Of a stretch of DNA of 64,000 nt, positions 24,667 to 32,786 are shown one piece after another; position 1 is the first letter of the stretch; the number at the start of each line of letters is the position of its first letter. Source of the stretch: JAPPHA01 sp965242975 (GTDB lineage Bacteria > Pseudomonadota > Alphaproteobacteria > Rhodobacterales > Rhodobacteraceae); the NCBI GenBank assembly GCA_965242975.1, contig CBDETS010000007.1, positions 620,001 through 684,000 of the forward strand, in the 5' to 3' direction. Under the pieces are notes generated by a model, which saw nothing but the letters and a program-made list of their open reading frames with translations, had not been told where the DNA came from and searched no databases. The position numbers and the translations under genes were made by a program.

Positions 24667-24765
24667 TATATCTCTCTTACGAGTTTGATTTACAGTTTCG
24701 TCTAGTTTTTTTCGAAGTCGTTTAGTTTCTTCGCTTTCCTTTGGAAATTTGAATTTGTTTGTCAT
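24601..24765 (-). CDS. Small basic protein, 54 residues, antisense overlap
   Basis: MTNKFKFPKESEETKRLRKK is preceded by AAAGGA six bases before the ATG, a strong site. The protein is basic and helical and ends in CLFPTHFSSASQ. It overlaps the last 66 bp of the helical gene on the other strand, tail to tail. No family is recognised; the ribosome site and composition are the only support. Confidence 0.35.
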   Translation of the reverse strand: MTNKFKFPKESEETKRLRKKLDETVNQTRKRDILDVVDERLKCLFPTHFSSASQ

Positions 24766-24933
24766 TTTTATTCCTTTAATTTTTTGGTGTTGCCGGCGGT
24801 TTCAGTTGAGTGAAATCTTACTGATTGAACATATAATCTCCAAGCATCTGGTGACTGATTTGTTCGAGGGTTTGGGGTTCAGGTGGGGCAGGTGTCTACC
24901 TATGTGGACCGAGAGTGAGTGCAACGAACTGAG

Positions 24934-24956
24934 GTCTACCTATGTATATAAGTGCC
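24934..24956 (-). repeat. Right terminal inverted repeat (IRR)
   Basis: Exact 23-base reverse complement of the left end, immediately followed by the second AAAAAGAT target copy. A partial inner copy (GTCTACCTATGT) lies about 40 bp inside. Confidence 0.93.
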
Positions 24957-25130
24957 AAAAAGATCAAACAACCGTTGACAGATCCTGCTAAACCGGGTTT
25001 CGGCACCAGGGTGGTCGCATGTGACCTGCCCGCGGGGACCCGCCACGCGGGAGCCAATTGAACATGTGTTGTATCGGCGGCGGGATGGTGTACCGGTAGC
25101 CCGGTGAATCCAAGTTAATGTGAGGAGACC

Positions 25131-26612
25131 ATGGCGAATCCAGCTCATCCCAGTTTCGAGGCCATTTCCACCGAACAGCTTTCGTCGTTCGAAGGAGCGA
25201 TCGCCGTAACGGTTGGTTCGGACGGGACGATGAGTCGAGTCGTGCGACGACTGGACAGAATGGCGCAGGGAGTGATTTCCAGGCTTGTCGAAGCCGACCT
25301 CTTCGGCGACCTCAAGCCGGGAACGGCCCATGTCATCGCCCCACCGCCCCGGATCAAGGCGCGCGCGCTCATCATTTGCAAACTGGACCGCAAGTCTTCT
25401 CCGATCGATTCCCGCATGGCCGGCGCGGCTGCCGCCGGTTCCGCGGCAGAACGATCACTGCTCATCGTTTCCGGCCAACATGCAGCCGCGGCCGAAATGG
25501 CGTTCGGCGCGGTGCTTCGAAGATACAGGTTCGATCGTCACAAGTCCGCGGGCCAGAAGAAGGCCGTGGGTGGTCTGAGAGTGATGTCTCCTTCTCACGA
25601 AAAAGCCGAGGCCATTTATGAAGACAAGGGCGCTGCGGCCACCGGAGTCTACCTGACGCGCGACCTGGTCAACGAACCCGCGAACGTCTTGGGTACCGAG
25701 GCGTTCGTGAGCCGGCTGCGGGACATGAGCTCACTCGGGCTCAAGGTTTCCGTTCTCGGCGAAACGGAGATGAAGGAGCTCGGCATGAATGCGCTCCTCG
25801 GGGTTGGCCAGGGTTCGGACAGCCCGTCATTCCTGGTGGCGATGGAGTGGAATGGCGGCGGCGACGAAAAACCCCTCGCCGTCGTCGGGAAGGGAGTCGT
25901 GTTCGACACGGGCGGTATTTCGATCAAGCCAGCATTGAACATGGAAGAAATGACCGTGGATATGGGTGGGGCCGCGGTCGTGGCCGGGCTGATGCACACG
26001 CTGGCGTCGCGTCATGCACGCGCGAACGTTGTCGGCATCGTCGGCCTGGTCGAAAACATGCCGGACGGCCGTGCGCAACGACCGGGCGACATCGTCCAGT
26101 CCATGAAGGGCGACACGATCGAAGTGATCAATACCGACGCCGAAGGTCGCCTTGTTCTGGCCGATGCACTTTGGCACACCCAGGAACAGTACGCGCCGTC
26201 GGCGATCGTCGACCTTGCAACACTGACCGGGGCCATCATCGTCGGACTCGGGCATGAAATGGCCGGAGTTTTTTCCAACGACGACAAATTTTGCGAAGAC
26301 TTCCTCAAGTCCGCACGCTCGGAGCGGGAAGGAGCCTGGAGGATGCCGGTCGGAGGCAGTTACAGGAAACTGCTCAAGTCGCGCAAGGCCGACATCAACA
26401 ATGTCGGGGGGCGGTCTGCCGGTTCGGTTACGGCGGCCGAGTTCCTGCTGAACTTCATCCGCGAAGGAATTCCATGGATTCATCTCGACATCGCCGGGGT
26501 CGTAAGCCTCAAGGCCCGGTCCGATTTTGCCCCCCGCGGAGCGACCGGCTGGGGTGTGCTGGCCCTGGACCGACTTGTTCGGGATCGGTTCGAATCCGGG
26601 GATGATGCCTGA
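25131..26612 (+). CDS. pepA: PepA, leucyl aminopeptidase (M17)
   Basis: Cytosolic hexameric metallopeptidase that removes N-terminal amino acids; in some bacteria PepA also binds DNA in Xer recombination. The 493 residues have a variable N-domain and the M17 catalytic domain with VGKGVVFDTGGISIKPA, EMTVDMGGAAVVAGL and the signature VINTDAEGRLVLADAL, whose Asp and Glu bind two metals. The ATG has GAGGAG nearby. It is followed directly by holC, a conserved alphaproteobacterial pairing. Its usual divergent partner lptF is now separated by galU and the transposon. Confidence 0.96.
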   Translation: MANPAHPSFEAISTEQLSSFEGAIAVTVGSDGTMSRVVRRLDRMAQGVISRLVEADLFGDLKPGTAHVIAPPPRIKARALIICKLDRKSSPIDSRMAGAAAAGSAAERSLLIVSGQHAAAAEMAFGAVLRRYRFDRHKSAGQKKAVGGLRVMSPSHEKAEAIYEDKGAAATGVYLTRDLVNEPANVLGTEAFVSRLRDMSSLGLKVSVLGETEMKELGMNALLGVGQGSDSPSFLVAMEWNGGGDEKPLAVVGKGVVFDTGGISIKPALNMEEMTVDMGGAAVVAGLMHTLASRHARANVVGIVGLVENMPDGRAQRPGDIVQSMKGDTIEVINTDAEGRLVLADALWHTQEQYAPSAIVDLATLTGAIIVGLGHEMAGVFSNDDKFCEDFLKSARSEREGAWRMPVGGSYRKLLKSRKADINNVGGRSAGSVTAAEFLLNFIREGIPWIHLDIAGVVSLKARSDFAPRGATGWGVLALDRLVRDRFESGDDA

Positions 26613-27087
26613 CTGTATCTTCTACAGGGTCGTACGCAAACGTACGGAACGCGTCCTCGTGCAACTCGTGCGCAAGGCTCTTGGCGACAATTCGCGCATC
26701 CTGATTCATGCGCAGGATGAACACCGGCTCCGGCAGTTCGATGAATTCCTGTGGCTTTTTGACGATGAATCCTTCATTCCCCACGGAATGGCGGGCAAGG
26801 GAAACGAAGACAGCCAACCGGCACTCCTTGCGACGGGCACCGAGAACCTGAACAATGCCCACCTTCTTGCAAGTCTCGGACCATGCCTCCTCGAGCCGTC
26901 CGAGATCACGGGATTCTCTCGGGTCTACGTGATTTTTGACGGAATGGACGATGCGCAGTTGTCGGGCGCGAGAAAAAGCTGGAAACGGGTCGTTGACGAA
27001 GGTTGGCCCGCCGCCTATTGGACCGACGAGTCAGGACGGTGGCAACTGGAACACAGGTCGGCAGGCGATGCACCTGACCCAACGTGA
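26605..27087 (+). CDS. holC: HolC, DNA polymerase III chi subunit
   Basis: Clamp-loader accessory subunit that, with psi, links the loader to single-strand binding protein. The 160 residues begin MPDCIFYRVVRKRTERVL and contain QLVRKALGDNSRILIHAQDE, LDEFLW-like FDEFLWLFDDESFIPHGMAG and VYVIFDGMDD, the pattern of chi proteins. The start overlaps the end of pepA by eight bases; another ATG three bases earlier is possible. Coupling to pepA supports the call. Confidence 0.9.
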   Translation: MPDCIFYRVVRKRTERVLVQLVRKALGDNSRILIHAQDEHRLRQFDEFLWLFDDESFIPHGMAGKGNEDSQPALLATGTENLNNAHLLASLGPCLLEPSEITGFSRVYVIFDGMDDAQLSGARKSWKRVVDEGWPAAYWTDESGRWQLEHRSAGDAPDPT

Positions 27088-27226
27088 GCGGATGATTGTA
27101 CTACTGCAGGCGCGATTCGCCGGCTCATTCCGGCGACCGTGTTCCGGCCATTGTGCGCGTTCACAATTTTTCGTGACATTTCGCGGCATATGCCTAGACT
27201 GTCGGCTACTGAACTAGGAGGACTCA

Positions 27227-27877
27227 ATGCTCAGCCTGCCCGAAGAACTCGTGCTCCTGATACTCGACGACGAAAATGGTTCGTTCGCTCCTGTTCCTGA
27301 GTATGCGCTTGATTATGCCATTGCGGGCTCTGTGCTGATCGAACTTGCGCTTGAAAACAAGATCGATACCGATCTCGAGTCCTTGTTCGTTGTGGATGAA
27401 ACGCCGATCGGGAATCCGCTCCTTGATTCCACGCTGGCGCAGATTGTCCAACATCCGGACACGAACGGGATCAAGTACTGGGTGAGAAAAGTCAGCGCGA
27501 ATTCTGTCGACCTCAAGGAACTGGCGTTGAAAAACCTTGTTAGTCGGGGAGTTCTGAAAGAGGTTGACCGAAGGTTTTTCTGGCTGCTGCAGGAGCGCCG
27601 TTATCCCATTATCGACAACAAGTACGAACGCGAGGTCAAATTGCGTATCATGTCGGTGCTGTTCGATGACGGCATTCCCGATGTCAGGGACATCGCGATC
27701 ATCTCCTTGGCCTACGCCTGTGGTGTGTTCGGCAATCTCCTGTCGGCACGTGAACTGAAAAACGCGCTTCCACGCGTTCGGCAAATACGGCGAATGGACC
27801 TGATCGGGCGCGGGGTTACCGGGGCCGTACGGGACATCGAAGCCACGATTACCTTGTCGATGCGTGGCATGATGTGA
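27227..27877 (+). CDS. GPP34 (GOLPH3/VPS74-like) family protein
   Basis: The 216 residues match the GPP34 family: MLSLPEELVLLILDDENGSF at the start, DYAIAGSVLIELALENKIDT, then ESLFVVDETPIGNPLLDSTL, a mid-domain helix region, and RRMDLIGRGVTGAVRDI at the end. Eukaryotic relatives bind phosphatidylinositol-4-phosphate and coat proteins; bacterial members have no proven role but are proposed to bind membranes. A perfect AGGAGG precedes the ATG. The STAS gene of the signalling locus follows 160 bp later on the same strand, so a functional link is possible but unproven. A divergent paralogue lies at 6763-7389. Confidence 0.85.
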   Translation: MLSLPEELVLLILDDENGSFAPVPEYALDYAIAGSVLIELALENKIDTDLESLFVVDETPIGNPLLDSTLAQIVQHPDTNGIKYWVRKVSANSVDLKELALKNLVSRGVLKEVDRRFFWLLQERRYPIIDNKYEREVKLRIMSVLFDDGIPDVRDIAIISLAYACGVFGNLLSARELKNALPRVRQIRRMDLIGRGVTGAVRDIEATITLSMRGMM

Positions 27878-28036
27878 TCCTGAAAGCGCAACTGTGCATT
27901 TCGGCGTAAAGTCATTGACGTGTCGATATGACGTCGTAAACGTTGGACCGGTTGCCATGGCAGGGCGGTTTAGGTAATTTGACTGAATCAAGTTCCTTGC
28001 GTTGGCTTGAATGTCCACGATTGGTTAGGGGAAACG

Positions 28037-28372
28037 ATGGAAATCTCAACGGGGATTGAAAATGGTGCGCTCGTTGCAAGTGTGACGGGGCGTATTGATG
28101 GAACGAATGCCAAGCAGTTTGAGGATGATCTGTTGGCGAGGATTTCCGACCATTCGAGCAAGGTCGTGTTGGACCTTGAGGGTCTCGCGTATATCAGCAG
28201 CGCTGGTCTGAGGGCGATCTTGTTGATCGCGAAAAATCTGAGTCAGGCTGATTCAGAGTTGCTGATCTGCTCGCTGTCCCCGTCCGTGGACGAGATATTC
28301 AAGGTGAGCGGGTTTGATCGCATTCTCTCGACCTTCAGTTCCAGAAGCAAGGCATTGGAATCGCTGAACTGA
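28037..28372 (+). CDS. STAS-domain anti-sigma factor antagonist-like protein
   Basis: Single-domain STAS protein of 111 residues, like RsbV and SpoIIAA, which bind an anti-sigma kinase when unphosphorylated. The signature LDLEGLAYISSAGLRAILLI places candidate phosphorylation serines at 54 and 55. TTAGGGGA precedes the ATG. The SpoIIE phosphatase and HATPase that could act on it are fused in one protein encoded at 32787-35474, which makes this a likely substrate. No sigma factor or separate RsbW kinase is seen in the window, so the output is unknown. Confidence 0.9.
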   Translation: MEISTGIENGALVASVTGRIDGTNAKQFEDDLLARISDHSSKVVLDLEGLAYISSAGLRAILLIAKNLSQADSELLICSLSPSVDEIFKVSGFDRILSTFSSRSKALESLN

Positions 28373-28695
28373 GCCGGTGGCCGTCAGCAGATGCCAAGGA
28401 TACAGGATTCGTCGACGGAGGTCCGGACATCAGTTCCTCGCCAGGCTTGTATTACTGGCGGAAGGCGTCGTTCATTTGCGCCTTGGCGGATCCGATCCAC
28501 TCCCTTCTTTCGGGTTCGAGTCACACTTGGGGATTAGTGGTGCCCAGCATGAGCCCCCAGTTCCATCGGTTTGCTAACGTCCCTCCCGGCATTGAAAAAC
28601 CGGAAGTCCGCAACGGTCTGCAGCACGTCTCGAGTGAATTGATGTCTCGGGCGGAGATCGGGCGTTTCCGGTTTCGGGACCCGGGGTGACGGACG
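28373..28695. other. Intergenic, no recognisable gene
   Basis: Overlapping short frames only, none with a domain. The stretch separates the STAS gene from the sensor genes and probably holds a promoter, but no convincing hexamers were found. Confidence 0.4.
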
Positions 28696-29499
28696 ATGAA
28701 CGTCGGATTTGTTGTCAAGATCGCTTCAACGCTGGCGGCGATCCTTTTTGTCGGTCTCGGCGTCACCGGGATCCTCAGCCTGCACACTTTTGAACGCACG
28801 CTCGGAGAATTTCTCTCGACACGGTTCGAGTTCGTGGTCAACGACATTCGCCAACGCATCGAAACCCAGCTCGACCTCGGTCTCGAGTTGTCGAGTATCG
28901 AGAATATTCCGGAATCAATGGGTGCCTATGTAAAGGGTGACCCTCAGATCTTTACCATTGAAGTCTTTGATGAGACCGGGACGGTCATTCACAGCACGGA
29001 CACGAGCTTCGAAGGCGATCTCGTGACCGAAGAGTGGATTCAGGCGTGGCAGGAAACCGGCGACGATGGAGTTTGGACGTTGCTCGAGCGGGATGCGGGT
29101 GTCGTCGGGGTCGCGCTTCGCAACAGCTTCAACCAGAATGTCGGATCGGTTGCGCTTCGATATTCGCGTCAGTTCCTGGATGACAGCGTTTCAAACCGCG
29201 CATCGAATCTGATGGCGGTCGGTGCGACCAATGTCATGATCATCATGGCACTCGCCATCTTTGGTTGTTTCGTGATTCTCCGGAGGCCGTTACAGGATCT
29301 CGGGAATCTTCGGGTCGCCATTGTCGCCATGACGGAACGGGTAAACAAGGACAAGGACGCCGAAGGACAGGAGATTGCGCAGGTCAAGTCATCCGAGTTC
29401 AATTCCTTTGCCGAAGAAGTAACCCGCGCACGCGATGCGCTCGTAAGCGCGCGAGACGAAATCCGTCAGATTGACGAGGACCAGGCGGGCAGGTCGTGA
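28696..29499 (+). CDS. Two-TM periplasmic sensor-like membrane protein
   Basis: A 267-residue protein with one membrane helix near residues 5-27, a periplasmic domain of about 140 residues (FTIEVFDETGTVIHSTDTSF, then VVGVALRNSFNQNVGSVALR, PAS/Cache-like), a second helix near 172-195, and a cytoplasmic tail with a HAMP-like start (RRPLQDLGNLRVAIVAMTER) and a coiled coil (ARDALVSARDEIRQIDED). There is no kinase or methyl-accepting domain, so it must signal through a partner. Its stop overlaps the next gene (GTGA), whose first 270 residues share the same layout; a hetero-complex with that transporter fusion is plausible. Confidence 0.8.
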   Translation: MNVGFVVKIASTLAAILFVGLGVTGILSLHTFERTLGEFLSTRFEFVVNDIRQRIETQLDLGLELSSIENIPESMGAYVKGDPQIFTIEVFDETGTVIHSTDTSFEGDLVTEEWIQAWQETGDDGVWTLLERDAGVVGVALRNSFNQNVGSVALRYSRQFLDDSVSNRASNLMAVGATNVMIIMALAIFGCFVILRRPLQDLGNLRVAIVAMTERVNKDKDAEGQEIAQVKSSEFNSFAEEVTRARDALVSARDEIRQIDEDQAGRS

Positions 29500-31682
29500 C
29501 AATGGCGATCGAAAGAACCGAACCGGAAGTACCTGACACGGGTTCCAATTCGGGTGGCCAAACCATGTCCGACGGAATCATCGGACGCCCTGGGGACGTC
29601 CTGTACAGGATTGTCGCGCTTTCATCTGTACTCCTGCTCGTCAGCCAGATTGCGTTCGCGTGGTTTTCGCTGAAAGGATTTGAGGAGGTCCTGAAACCCC
29701 AGCTTGAACGCAAGGGCGAAGTCGTCGGGCAAGCGGTCAGCGATCTGATCACGTTCGGAGTCGAAGATCTCGAGATTCCCCCTGATCGCCTGGTCGGCGT
29801 TGATGCGTATTTCAGCGGCGTCATGAGTGCGAACGCGGAAATCGATTTCATGGCGCTGCTGGACCGCGACGGCAACGCGCTCGTTCTGACGCAAAACAAC
29901 GACGCCGACGATACCGACAGAAGCCCGGATATGTCGACGAGTGATCAGCTGACGGACGAGCAGATGGAAGAACGGACGGCTTCGGCATTTCCGATCGAGA
30001 TCGGCGGAGAGGTCGTCACCACACTCCTGGTCGGAATCAGCACCGAATATGTGAGCAACCGGCTCTCGGACATCTACTTTGATGTTATAACCGTTATCAT
30101 TGTGTCCTGGCTCGTGACCGTCGAATTCATGAAGTTCTTCATGAGCACGAAGATCACGTCGCCACTGAGCAGCATATCGATCGCGATGGCCCGCGGCCGC
30201 AAAGGAGTGTTCGCCGACCTCGTCGTTGTGCGTGCGCGTGACGAGGTCGGCAGTGTCATGTCGAGTTTGAATGATCTCCTGCACGCGATGCAACAGCGAT
30301 ATGAAGACTTCAGATTCGAGCTTCGGGAAATCCGCAATGCCCAGCTCGACCTCGGAGTTGCCGAGAGAGTTCAAGGCATCAAGGTCAAGGTCGACAGGGC
30401 GTACAGGTTTCTGGGCGGACGGGAAATCAGGCCCAAGAGCAGTACCCAGATTCGGGTCCCCATGTTTCTGCTCATGTTTTCCGAGGAACTGTCCAGGCCG
30501 TTTCTTCCGTTGTTCGTCAGTCGGCTTGCCCCCACGGACTCTTCTGTTTCCACGGAGTTCCTGGTTGGGTTTCCCATAACGGTATTCATGCTCGTCGCAG
30601 CGGTCTTTACGCCGATCGGAGGAGTACTCTCGGACCGGTTCGGTGCCCGTCGCGTTTTCCTTATGGGCGCCGTCCCCGCCGTCATCGGATATTTCGGTTC
30701 GTTCCTGACCGTGGGATATCTGGACTTCATATTCTGGCGCAGCCTTTCCGGAATCGGTTACGGCCTGATTTTCATCGCGGCACAGGCGTGGGTGGCGGAG
30801 AACGCGAAAGGTCAGAACACGGCTACCGAGATGTCCGTGTTCGTCGGTGCAGTCTTCGTCGGCATGATTTGTGGTCCTCCGTTTGGAGGAATCATCGCAG
30901 GTCGGCTGGGATACGAAACGACCTTTCTGTTTTCGGCCGGATTGGCGCTTGTGTCGGGGCTCATCGTCTATTTTACGCTCGATGACGTCCGCAGGTCGCC
31001 GGCAAGGGCTCGTTCCTCGCGGCCGGCCGAATTTGCCGGATGGCGCATGCTCTTTCTCGACATACGGTTTCTCGCCGTCGCGTTCTTTGCCGCGGTACCG
31101 GGCAAGTTCATCGCGACGGGCTTTTTCTTTTACCTGCTGCCTCTTCACCTGAATGAAATCGGAAACAGCCAGTCCGTGATAGGCTGGTTGATGATGCTGT
31201 ACGGACTTTCGACATTTGTCACGTTGCCGTTTGTTTCCTGGATCGCCGACAGGACGGGGAGTTACCGAGCGCTCGTTGCCGCCGGCGTGTTTCTGACCGG
31301 GTTAGGGTGCGTTGTAGTTCACCCTGCGTTGGGAATTCCGAATGCGAACGTCGCAGCTGCATGTGCGATCCTGTGTCTCGGTCTTGGTCACTCGTTGTCG
31401 TTGACTTCGCAGTTGGCCATTGTGCAGGAATCAGCCATCCGGTTTCAGGGAGCAATCGGAGCTGCATCGGCAATCAGTGCCTATCGCGTGATCGAGAGAT
31501 TGGGCCTTGTTCTCGGGCCTCTGGTTGCTGCGCCACTGGCAATCGTGTTTGACCTCGATGTTGCGATTGCCTGTATCGGTTTGATTACGCTGGCGTTCGT
31601 TCCGCTGTTCCTGATCACGATGTATTTTTCCGGATCCCCTGCAGGCAGATGGTCGACTCCGGTTCGAGGTGGTGTCAAGTGA
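29496..31682 (+). CDS. Sensor-HAMP-MFS transporter fusion
   Basis: A 728-residue protein of unusual architecture. Residues 38-58 form a membrane helix, 59-188 a periplasmic sensor-like domain (FMALLDRDGNALVLTQNN), 192-214 a second helix, and about 215-275 a HAMP-like linker (TKITSPLSSISIAMARGRKG, with RARDEVGSVMSSLNDLLHAM). From about 320 a twelve-helix major facilitator domain follows, with motif-A-like GGVLSDRFGARRVFL, LSGIGYGLIFIAAQAWVAEN and ISAYRVIERLGLVLGPLVAA. HAMP modules normally drive kinases or receptors, not carriers. Start and stop overlap both neighbours (GTGA). The substrate is unknown; it may sense and move the ligand of the downstream binding protein. Confidence 0.88.
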   Translation: MTMAIERTEPEVPDTGSNSGGQTMSDGIIGRPGDVLYRIVALSSVLLLVSQIAFAWFSLKGFEEVLKPQLERKGEVVGQAVSDLITFGVEDLEIPPDRLVGVDAYFSGVMSANAEIDFMALLDRDGNALVLTQNNDADDTDRSPDMSTSDQLTDEQMEERTASAFPIEIGGEVVTTLLVGISTEYVSNRLSDIYFDVITVIIVSWLVTVEFMKFFMSTKITSPLSSISIAMARGRKGVFADLVVVRARDEVGSVMSSLNDLLHAMQQRYEDFRFELREIRNAQLDLGVAERVQGIKVKVDRAYRFLGGREIRPKSSTQIRVPMFLLMFSEELSRPFLPLFVSRLAPTDSSVSTEFLVGFPITVFMLVAAVFTPIGGVLSDRFGARRVFLMGAVPAVIGYFGSFLTVGYLDFIFWRSLSGIGYGLIFIAAQAWVAENAKGQNTATEMSVFVGAVFVGMICGPPFGGIIAGRLGYETTFLFSAGLALVSGLIVYFTLDDVRRSPARARSSRPAEFAGWRMLFLDIRFLAVAFFAAVPGKFIATGFFFYLLPLHLNEIGNSQSVIGWLMMLYGLSTFVTLPFVSWIADRTGSYRALVAAGVFLTGLGCVVVHPALGIPNANVAAACAILCLGLGHSLSLTSQLAIVQESAIRFQGAIGAASAISAYRVIERLGLVLGPLVAAPLAIVFDLDVAIACIGLITLAFVPLFLITMYFSGSPAGRWSTPVRGGVK

Positions 31683-32779
31683 AACACGAATTCAGAAGCA
31701 CAATTCCGGCCCTCGCTCCATCTGCTCGCCGGATGATCCGGGCGATGCGCCGCGTCGTCGCGATCTCGGCTGTCGCATTGATCATGCTGTCCTTTGGATT
31801 GCAGGTCGCTGACGCGCAGAGTCGGCAGGCGACGCCCGAAGATCCGTACAAGATTATCGGAGTTGTCTGGCGAGGGGAAACCGAGGTCGAGGACGGCTTT
31901 CGCGCGCAGTTGACCCAAAGAGGGATCCCTTTTGAGTTCGATGTCAAGAATCTGGACCTTGACCGCGGCAATGCGCCTCCGATCATCGATGAGATCAGGC
32001 GGGAACAGCCCGATCTCGTTTATACCTGGGGAACCGGTACGACAACGAGCATCGTGGGAAGGGTCGAGCAGGAGAATCCCGAAGGCTTCGTCAGGGACAT
32101 CCCCGGAGTCTTCGTGCTTGTCGCCTACCCGATCGAGGCAAACATCGTCGAAAGTTTTGAGCGTCCCGGCCGTATGGTGACGGGTGTATCGTTTCTGGCA
32201 CCCGTCGATGTGCAACTCGGCGCGATCAAGGCGTTTCACGACTTTCAGGCGCTCGCCGTAATCTATGACGAGTCCGCCGGGAATTCCCGGATCAACGTGG
32301 AGCAATTGAGAGTAGCGGTTCCACTGGCAGGGATGAAACTGCTGGAGTATCCGGTCCCTGAAAACGATGAAGGGAGGCCTGACCCGGATGCTCTGCCTGA
32401 ATTGGTGCGGCGCGCACGCGATGACGGTGCCGATCTCCTGTACATGGGGCCGGATTCGTTCCTGACACGACACAGTGACTCCTATACGTCGAGCGCGATT
32501 GACGCGGGCCTGCCGACGTTCGCGTCAACGCAGGCACCGTTGCTGAATTCACGGGCAATGTTTGGCCTGGTTACGGATTACTTTACCTTGGGACGCCTCG
32601 CCGCCTTTCAGGCTGAGCAGATCCTGGTCGACGGACGTGATCCGCAGACTCTGCCGGTCGGCCAACTCGCCCGATACAAGCTGTGGATCAACATGGACGT
32701 CGTGCACGAAGTGGGCCTCTATCCGCCACTCGAACTGATGGCGATTGCCGATTTCAGGGCCTCCCCCGGGGCAAACTGA
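31679..32779 (+). CDS. ABC-type substrate-binding protein (TrpX/ABC_sub_bind-like)
   Basis: A 366-residue exported protein: basic stretch, hydrophobic signal (VVAISAVALIMLSFGLQVAD) and a mature domain of the ABC_sub_bind type (VTGVSFLAPVDVQLGAIKAF, LAVIYDESAGNSRINVEQLR, LYMGPDSFLTRHSDSYTSSA, VTDYFTLGRLAAFQAEQILV). Family members bind small ligands such as amino acids for ABC importers, but no permease or ATPase is nearby. The GTG start overlaps the MFS fusion stop (GTGA). In this locus it could present ligand to the periplasmic sensor domains. Ligand unknown. Confidence 0.88.
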   Translation: MKHEFRSTIPALAPSARRMIRAMRRVVAISAVALIMLSFGLQVADAQSRQATPEDPYKIIGVVWRGETEVEDGFRAQLTQRGIPFEFDVKNLDLDRGNAPPIIDEIRREQPDLVYTWGTGTTTSIVGRVEQENPEGFVRDIPGVFVLVAYPIEANIVESFERPGRMVTGVSFLAPVDVQLGAIKAFHDFQALAVIYDESAGNSRINVEQLRVAVPLAGMKLLEYPVPENDEGRPDPDALPELVRRARDDGADLLYMGPDSFLTRHSDSYTSSAIDAGLPTFASTQAPLLNSRAMFGLVTDYFTLGRLAAFQAEQILVDGRDPQTLPVGQLARYKLWINMDVVHEVGLYPPLELMAIADFRASPGAN

Positions 32780-32786
32780 TCGATCG

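Larger units (their letters stand above)
20099..24956. mobile_element. Complete IS1595-type transposon with cargo, 4858 bp
   Basis: The unit is bounded by perfect 23-bp terminal inverted repeats beginning GGCACTTATATACATAGG (20099-20121 and 24934-24956) and by an identical 8-bp target duplication, AAAAAGAT, on both sides. Inside lie one intact ISXO2/IS1595-type transposase, several small genes, two tRNA-like genes, hairpins and inverted repeats, with base composition clearly more AT-rich than the flanking chromosome. IS1595-family elements with passenger genes are known, but I do not recognise this cargo. A partial extra copy of the end (GTCTACCTATGT, near 24893-24904) lies just inside the right end and shares more interior sequence with the left end than the right terminus does. 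Confidence 0.9.

Noticed and set aside
29622..31148. Long minus-strand frame of 508 codons
   Set aside because: Antisense shadow of the sensor-HAMP-MFS gene; sequence is polar and charged with no family pattern.
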